Shown here piece by piece: positions 59,913 through 64,000 of a DNA stretch of 64,000 nt. The DNA lies in assembly GCA_963813345.1 (NCBI GenBank), contig CAWEYR010000011.1:124001-188000 (forward strand), given 5' to 3'. Position 1 is the first letter of the stretch, and every line of letters starts with the position of its first letter. The translations under genes and the position numbers were made by a program. The notes beneath the pieces are model-generated. The model worked only from the letters and a program-made list of their open reading frames with translations. It searched no databases and was not told the DNA's origin. Origin of the DNA: CAWDDA01 sp963813345 (GTDB taxonomy: Bacteria > Acidobacteriota > Blastocatellia > RBC074).

Positions 59913-61097
59913 CTAATGCGAATGCACCGTAAGCGCGGCCTCCAATTGAGGGTCGTGTACGGGCACTAGCGAACGGCTCTGCAAATACCGGCAGAAGAAC
60001 CACAGCCAGATTCCACCTACGCCCACCGTGGCCGCAACGTACATCCATATCCCTGATAAGCGTGAATCCTTGAACTCAGGCGCTACCAGCCATACCAGGT
60101 CAAAGAAACGCATCACGAGAAGCAGACCAGCGACCCAGATGAGGCGCCGTCCATGTTTTTTCAGATCGCGTGATAACAGAATCAAAAACGGCAAAGCGAA
60201 ATGCGCGATCAGCAGAGTCCATGAAAGATAGCTCCAGGGAGGACTCCAGCGTCGCAAGTACCACGGCGTCTCTTCAGGAAGATTCGCAGCCCAGATGATC
60301 ACCAGCTGTGAATAGCTGAAATAGGCCCACAGCATGACGAGCGCAAAAAGGAGCATACCCAGATCGTGGAAATGGGATGAGCGGAAGACGTGGTCCATCG
60401 GCTCGCGCCGTGAAAGATTGACCGCAACCACGATCGTGAGCCCGATCGCGGTGATTCCCTGCCCCGCTATCACCATCAGTCCATAGATCGTCGAGTACCA
60501 GTGCGGATCGAGTGACATCATCCAGTCAAACGCCGCGAACGTCATTGTCAGTCCATATGCGAGGACGCCAGGACCGCTCCAGTCAGCCATCCTTTGCCGC
60601 TTGGCATGATCTCCCGATTCATCGTGCGCCTTTGAGAGCCGGCTCAAGGTCGACGAAAGGAACCACCAAACCAGGAAATAGACACCAGTGCGAATCAGGA
60701 AGAATGGAATGTTCAGATACGGCTGCTTCTGCTGCAGGATCGGGTCGGCTGCAACCGCATCGGCATGACTCCAATGGTAGAGACTGTGCATTCCAAGGAC
60801 GACAGGCACGAAGAGGATCAACCCGAGCGGGAACACAGTTCGCGAGGCAGCCTCGAAAATCCGGCGCGTAACGACGCCCCAGGTTCCACCAGTCAGATAC
60901 TGGATCATGAGGAATCCAAGACATCCGAGAGCGGCACCAATCCAGTAAACAAAACCGACAAGATAAGCCCTGAAAAACAGGTCGCGATCAAGAAAGAAAC
61001 CCACAGCAAGCGCCGCAAGACCCACGACGCCGGCAATCAGCGCGCGCGATCCGATGCGACCCACTTCAGGCGGTGCGTTGTATGAATTAGTCAGCAT
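59913..61097 (-). CDS. actF: Alternative complex III subunit F (ActF)
   Basis: A 394-residue membrane protein with about 10 helices, the ActF quinone-side subunit of alternative complex III. Motifs include VLGMHSLYHWSH, GVLAYGLTMTFAAFDWMMSLDPHW and WAYFSYSQLVIIWAANLPEE, typical of the family. It follows actE with an ATG overlapping the actE stop. The complex oxidises quinol and passes electrons to cytochrome c or directly to the adjacent oxidase. Confidence 0.87.
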   Translation of the reverse strand: MLTNSYNAPPEVGRIGSRALIAGVVGLAALAVGFFLDRDLFFRAYLVGFVYWIGAALGCLGFLMIQYLTGGTWGVVTRRIFEAASRTVFPLGLILFVPVVLGMHSLYHWSHADAVAADPILQQKQPYLNIPFFLIRTGVYFLVWWFLSSTLSRLSKAHDESGDHAKRQRMADWSGPGVLAYGLTMTFAAFDWMMSLDPHWYSTIYGLMVIAGQGITAIGLTIVVAVNLSRREPMDHVFRSSHFHDLGMLLFALVMLWAYFSYSQLVIIWAANLPEETPWYLRRWSPPWSYLSWTLLIAHFALPFLILLSRDLKKHGRRLIWVAGLLLVMRFFDLVWLVAPEFKDSRLSGIWMYVAATVGVGGIWLWFFCRYLQSRSLVPVHDPQLEAALTVHSH

Positions 61098-61708
61098 CAG
61101 TGGCGCACACCTCCGTGAGGTTGTGGTTGTGCGGTCTCCGGCCCTTTCTCAAGTTTTGCTCTCTCTTCGGGCGGCACATCATCGACCTTCGCGTGCTGGC
61201 TCAGTTGAAGCACGCGGATGTATGCCGCGACCTTCCAGCGGTCTTCAACTGTCAGCTTGTCAGAGTAACTGGGCATGGCGCCGAACCCATTCGACATCAC
61301 GTCAACAAAATAACTTGCCGGCGAATTGCGAAGGCGTTCTTCGTGGTATGACGGCGGCTTCTTTAGCCCGCGCCTCACGATCATCCCGTCACCATCGCCA
61401 AGCATGCTATGGCACGGAGCGCAGTTGATGTTGAACCTGTTTTGCCCGCGCGCCAGAACCTCGTCCGTGATCGCAAATGGAAATGCATCCTTCGCAGCAG
61501 GTGCACCTGCAGGAGTTCCGGCAGCCGGAGATGGGGTCGGCAGCAGCGATCCTCTCGCCACCGTCCCTTCAACCGGAGCGCGCATTCCGCCCGCCTCATA
61601 CGCCTCATATCTCGGGTTGTCGTGCATATCCTGTCTGCACGCGGCAACCACGAGAGCGCAAGTTGCGACCGCGAGGAATTTCCAGAATGTCTTTTCAATT
61701 CTCAACAT
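61097..61708 (-). CDS. actE: Alternative complex III subunit E, cytochrome c lipoprotein (ActE)
   Basis: A 203-residue lipoprotein. The start MLRIEKTFWKFLAVATCALV is chosen because of the lipobox VVAAC at residues 20-24; a longer frame upstream overlaps actD and lacks a signal. It carries one haem-c motif CAPCH (in FNINCAPCHSMLGDGDG) and a distal methionine region with AMPSYSDKLT. ActE transfers electrons from the complex to a soluble or membrane-bound partner. Its start overlaps the end of actD by 14 bases. Confidence 0.9.
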   Translation of the reverse strand: MLRIEKTFWKFLAVATCALVVAACRQDMHDNPRYEAYEAGGMRAPVEGTVARGSLLPTPSPAAGTPAGAPAAKDAFPFAITDEVLARGQNRFNINCAPCHSMLGDGDGMIVRRGLKKPPSYHEERLRNSPASYFVDVMSNGFGAMPSYSDKLTVEDRWKVAAYIRVLQLSQHAKVDDVPPEERAKLEKGPETAQPQPHGGVRH

Positions 61709-62234
61709 CTGAAACCTCGTTCGCCCCGAGACTCTCGAGGAACTTTCTTGTCGCAAAAGCGTCAAACATCGGGTCTTTTGCCTCGATGCAGAGGAAGAAA
61801 TGTGTCCTTGATGCAAGTTCGAACCTGGGCGTGTTGAAGACCGGATGATAGGGCATCGGCAATCCATTGAGCCCAAGCATTCCGAACACTGCACCGAAAG
61901 CTGCCAGTAGTACCACCATCTCAAATGTCACCGGTACCATCACCGGCCAGCTCAGCATTGGGCGCCCTCCGACATTGAGCGGATAATCGATAGCAGCAGT
62001 CCATACCTGGAGAGCAGTACCTGCCAGGAAGCCGATAATTCCTCCACCAAGTACGCACAGTGCAACGCTGTTCTTTCTAAAGCCGATGGCTTCGGAGAGT
62101 TCCTCGATCGCGAAAGGGGTGTACGCGTCCATCTTCCGATAGCCGCGCTCATAGGCCTTCTTTGCTGCCGCGGTGATCGTGGTCGGATCGTCAAACTCGG
62201 CCATCAGACCGTAGAGTCCAGGTTCTTTTTTCAT
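61695..62234 (-). CDS. actD: Alternative complex III subunit D (ActD, DUF3341)
   Basis: A 179-residue protein of the DUF3341/ActD family with two central helices (ALCVLGGGIIGFLAGTALQV and MVVLLAAFGAVFGMLGLNG). GLYGLMAEFDDPTTITAAA at the N-terminus and RTHFFLCIEAKDP at the end are family-typical. Overlaps actC by four bases. It is a small membrane subunit without a cofactor. Confidence 0.88.
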   Translation of the reverse strand: MKKEPGLYGLMAEFDDPTTITAAAKKAYERGYRKMDAYTPFAIEELSEAIGFRKNSVALCVLGGGIIGFLAGTALQVWTAAIDYPLNVGGRPMLSWPVMVPVTFEMVVLLAAFGAVFGMLGLNGLPMPYHPVFNTPRFELASRTHFFLCIEAKDPMFDAFATRKFLESLGANEVSDVEN

Positions 62235-63691
62235 GCCGGGCTCTCCTGCTGGCCACCTGTCGGCGGAAGGACCGGTGTTGTTTTCGGGTGATGCTCAGCT
62301 TCCTTGACCTTCGACTCGGGAAGCAGCGTCCTCATCTCGAAGATCGCAATCATCGGAAGGAATCGGATAAAGAGGAACATGAGCGTGAGGAAGAACCCGA
62401 TAGTTCCGAAGAACATCGAAAAGTCGAAGATCGTCGGCTTGTACATCGCCCACGACGATGGCAGATAGTCACGGTGCAGACTCACCACGATAATCACAAA
62501 TCGCTCGAGCCACATTCCGACGTTGATGAACATCGACACAATGAAGAGTACAAGCGTGCTCTGGCGGTATTTCTTGATCCACAACACTTGAGGAACGGCA
62601 ATGTTGCACAGAATCAGGATCCAGTACATATACCAGTACGGGCCGAAGATCCGATTGTGCATCATGTATCCTTCATAGGTGTTCGCGCTGTACCACGCCG
62701 CAAACAGCTCCATGGCGTAACCGTAGGCGACGATCAGTCCGGTCGCCAGCATTACCTTCGCCATGTTGCGCAGGTGCCGGTCCGTAATGAATCCCTCGAG
62801 TCCGTAGAACTTGCGGATCGGAATTCCAAGCGTCAGCACCATCGCAAATCCGGCATAGATCGCACCGGCAACGAAGTATGGCGGGAAGACCGTCGTGTGC
62901 CAGCCCGGAATTACGCTCACAGCAAAGTCGATACTGACGATCGAGTGAACCGAGAGCACAAGCGGCGTCGAAAGTCCGGCTAGCAGCAGATATGCTGTCT
63001 CGTAACGGCTCCAGTGCCGTGCCGACCCGCGCCAACCCATTGCCAGTGCCCCGTAAACAATCTTGACCCACTTTTTCTGCGCGCGGTCCCTGAGTGTTGC
63101 CAGGTCCGGCAGCAGGCCAATAAACCAGAAAAGCGCCGAGACGGTCGCATACGTCGTTACCGCGAAGACGTCGAACATCAGCGGGCTTCTGAAATTTGGC
63201 CACATTCCCATCGTATTCGGGTACGGGAAGAGCCAGTAGTCGACCCACGGTCGTCCGGTATGGAGAGCAGGAAACATGCCGGCGCACGCAACTGCGAAGA
63301 GCGTCATCGCCTCGGCAAATCTGTTGATCGAAGTCCGCCAACTCTGTCTCAGTAACAGAAGAATCGCGGAAATCAGCGTTCCGGCATGTCCGATTCCAAT
63401 CCACCAGACAAAGTTGATGATGTCGAATGCCCATCCGACCGGCACATTATTGCCCCAGATACCTACGCCCTTGAGGACGAGGTAGGCAATCGTATTGAGC
63501 ATCGCCAGCATGAAGAGGAACGAAATCCCAAAACCGACCATCCACCCACGTGGTGTCCCTTTACGGAGCACGATCATGCTGATCTTGTCAGTGATCGTCG
63601 AGAACGTATGTCCCGGCTCAATCACCGGCGGTGGTCCGAACGGCGTGCTTCGCAGTTCACTCGTCGGTCGTTCTTTTAAGGCTTCAGCCAT
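62231..63691 (-). CDS. actC: Alternative complex III subunit C (ActC, NrfD-like)
   Basis: A 486-residue polytopic protein (about 10 helices) of the NrfD/PsrC family, which forms the quinol site. NFVWWIGIGHAGTLISAILL and GWRGSARHWSRYETAYLLLA are conserved ActC segments. It passes electrons to the iron-sulfur subunit ActB and is paralogous to ActF. Overlaps actB by eight bases, so the group is clearly one operon. Confidence 0.9.
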   Translation of the reverse strand: MAEALKERPTSELRSTPFGPPPVIEPGHTFSTITDKISMIVLRKGTPRGWMVGFGISFLFMLAMLNTIAYLVLKGVGIWGNNVPVGWAFDIINFVWWIGIGHAGTLISAILLLLRQSWRTSINRFAEAMTLFAVACAGMFPALHTGRPWVDYWLFPYPNTMGMWPNFRSPLMFDVFAVTTYATVSALFWFIGLLPDLATLRDRAQKKWVKIVYGALAMGWRGSARHWSRYETAYLLLAGLSTPLVLSVHSIVSIDFAVSVIPGWHTTVFPPYFVAGAIYAGFAMVLTLGIPIRKFYGLEGFITDRHLRNMAKVMLATGLIVAYGYAMELFAAWYSANTYEGYMMHNRIFGPYWYMYWILILCNIAVPQVLWIKKYRQSTLVLFIVSMFINVGMWLERFVIIVVSLHRDYLPSSWAMYKPTIFDFSMFFGTIGFFLTLMFLFIRFLPMIAIFEMRTLLPESKVKEAEHHPKTTPVLPPTGGQQESPA

Positions 63692-64000
63692 GATGGCTCT
63701 CCTGACCCGCAGGTGTCGTTTCGAGCTCGCTTGAAGGGTTACGCACGGCAGCGAGATAGCTTGTCCTCGGTCTCGTCCCTACCTCAGCAAGAACGCCATA
63801 GCTTCGCGGCTCTTTTTGGAGTTTAGCCACGCGGCTCTCGGGATCGTTCAGATTGCCAAAGATAAGCGCTTCTGTCGGACACGTCTGCTGGCAGGCAGTC
63901 AGGATCTCTCCGTCCCTGATCTGCCGCTCCTCCTTCTCCGATTCAATCTTCGCGTGCATAATCCGCTGCACGCAGTAAGTGCATTTCTCCATGACACCAC
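63684..64000 (-). CDS. actB: Alternative complex III subunit B, C-terminal end (ActB)
   Basis: The final 104 residues of the iron-sulfur subunit, reading GVMEKCTYCVQRIMHAK ... TACQQTCPTEALIFGNLND. The cysteine pattern C-x2-C followed by CQQTCPTEA belongs to a [4Fe-4S] ferredoxin-like domain of ActB, which also has an N-terminal molybdopterin-like part outside the window. The gene continues beyond the right edge of the window. First subunit seen of the actB-actF series. Confidence 0.88.
   Translation of the reverse strand, partial: GVMEKCTYCVQRIMHAKIESEKEERQIRDGEILTACQQTCPTEALIFGNLNDPESRVAKLQKEPRSYGVLAEVGTRPRTSYLAAVRNPSSELETTPAGQESHHG

Overview
The window looks like a chromosomal segment of an Acidobacteriota bacterium, most likely class Blastocatellia (a Pyrinomonas-like lineage). 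This is inferred from gene families, not from a marker gene. Supporting families are Oar-like TonB-dependent receptors with an N-terminal carboxypeptidase-regulatory domain, VWFA-related secreted proteins, Ser/Thr kinases fused to TolB/PD40 propellers, PD40-amidohydrolase fusions, S9 and S41 peptidases, tandem amidohydrolases, and alternative complex III linked to a caa3-type oxidase. No tRNA, rRNA, CRISPR array, transposase or phage gene was recognised.

Layout. 1-2.2 kb (minus): Nudix hydrolase (partial), SET-domain protein, STAS protein, threonine aldolase. 2.4-10.7 kb (minus): secreted S9 peptidase, Rieske oxygenase, three exported amidohydrolases. 10.8-22.4 kb (plus): HAD phosphatase, two Oar-like outer-membrane receptors, a TPR lipid/outer-membrane-type protein, DinB protein, HD hydrolase, MFS transporter. 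22.5-27.4 kb (plus): PD40-amidohydrolase and acyl-CoA carboxyltransferase. 27.5-30.5 kb (minus): S41 peptidase and VWA protein, separated by a candidate small RNA. 31-34 kb (plus): a long glycine-rich secreted protein behind a long leader. 34.2-42.6 kb: an E. coli-type fumarate reductase (frdABCD, minus) and a cytochrome-b-type succinate dehydrogenase (sdhCAB, plus), with a LysR regulator and a LysR-type operator between them. 42.8-50.4 kb (plus): a partner-switching signalling cluster (three SpoIIE-type phosphatases, a STAS antagonist, an RsbW-like kinase). 50.6-54.4 kb: membrane Ser/Thr kinase and a PA-IL-like domain protein. 54.5-64 kb (minus): one respiratory operon, actBCDEF, a small membrane protein, a SCO-CoxB-cytochrome c fusion, ctaD, ctaE, subunit IV.

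The respiratory genes fit together: SdhCAB feeds quinol, alternative complex III oxidises it, and an A2-type cytochrome c oxidase reduces oxygen; FrdABCD could run fumarate reduction or serve as a second succinate:quinone enzyme. The SpoIIE/STAS/RsbW genes look like a regulatory cascade.

Two things shape how the sequence should be read. First, at least 29 single-base indels (24 insertions, 5 deletions by my frame accounting) break otherwise well-conserved genes, including sdhB and frdB, and none occur in the last 9.5 kb. Sequencing or assembly error is the likeliest cause, so I annotate each such gene as one span. Second, the intergenic spaces hold at least four families of near-perfect palindromic repeats, some nested, and two have become part of coding sequence.
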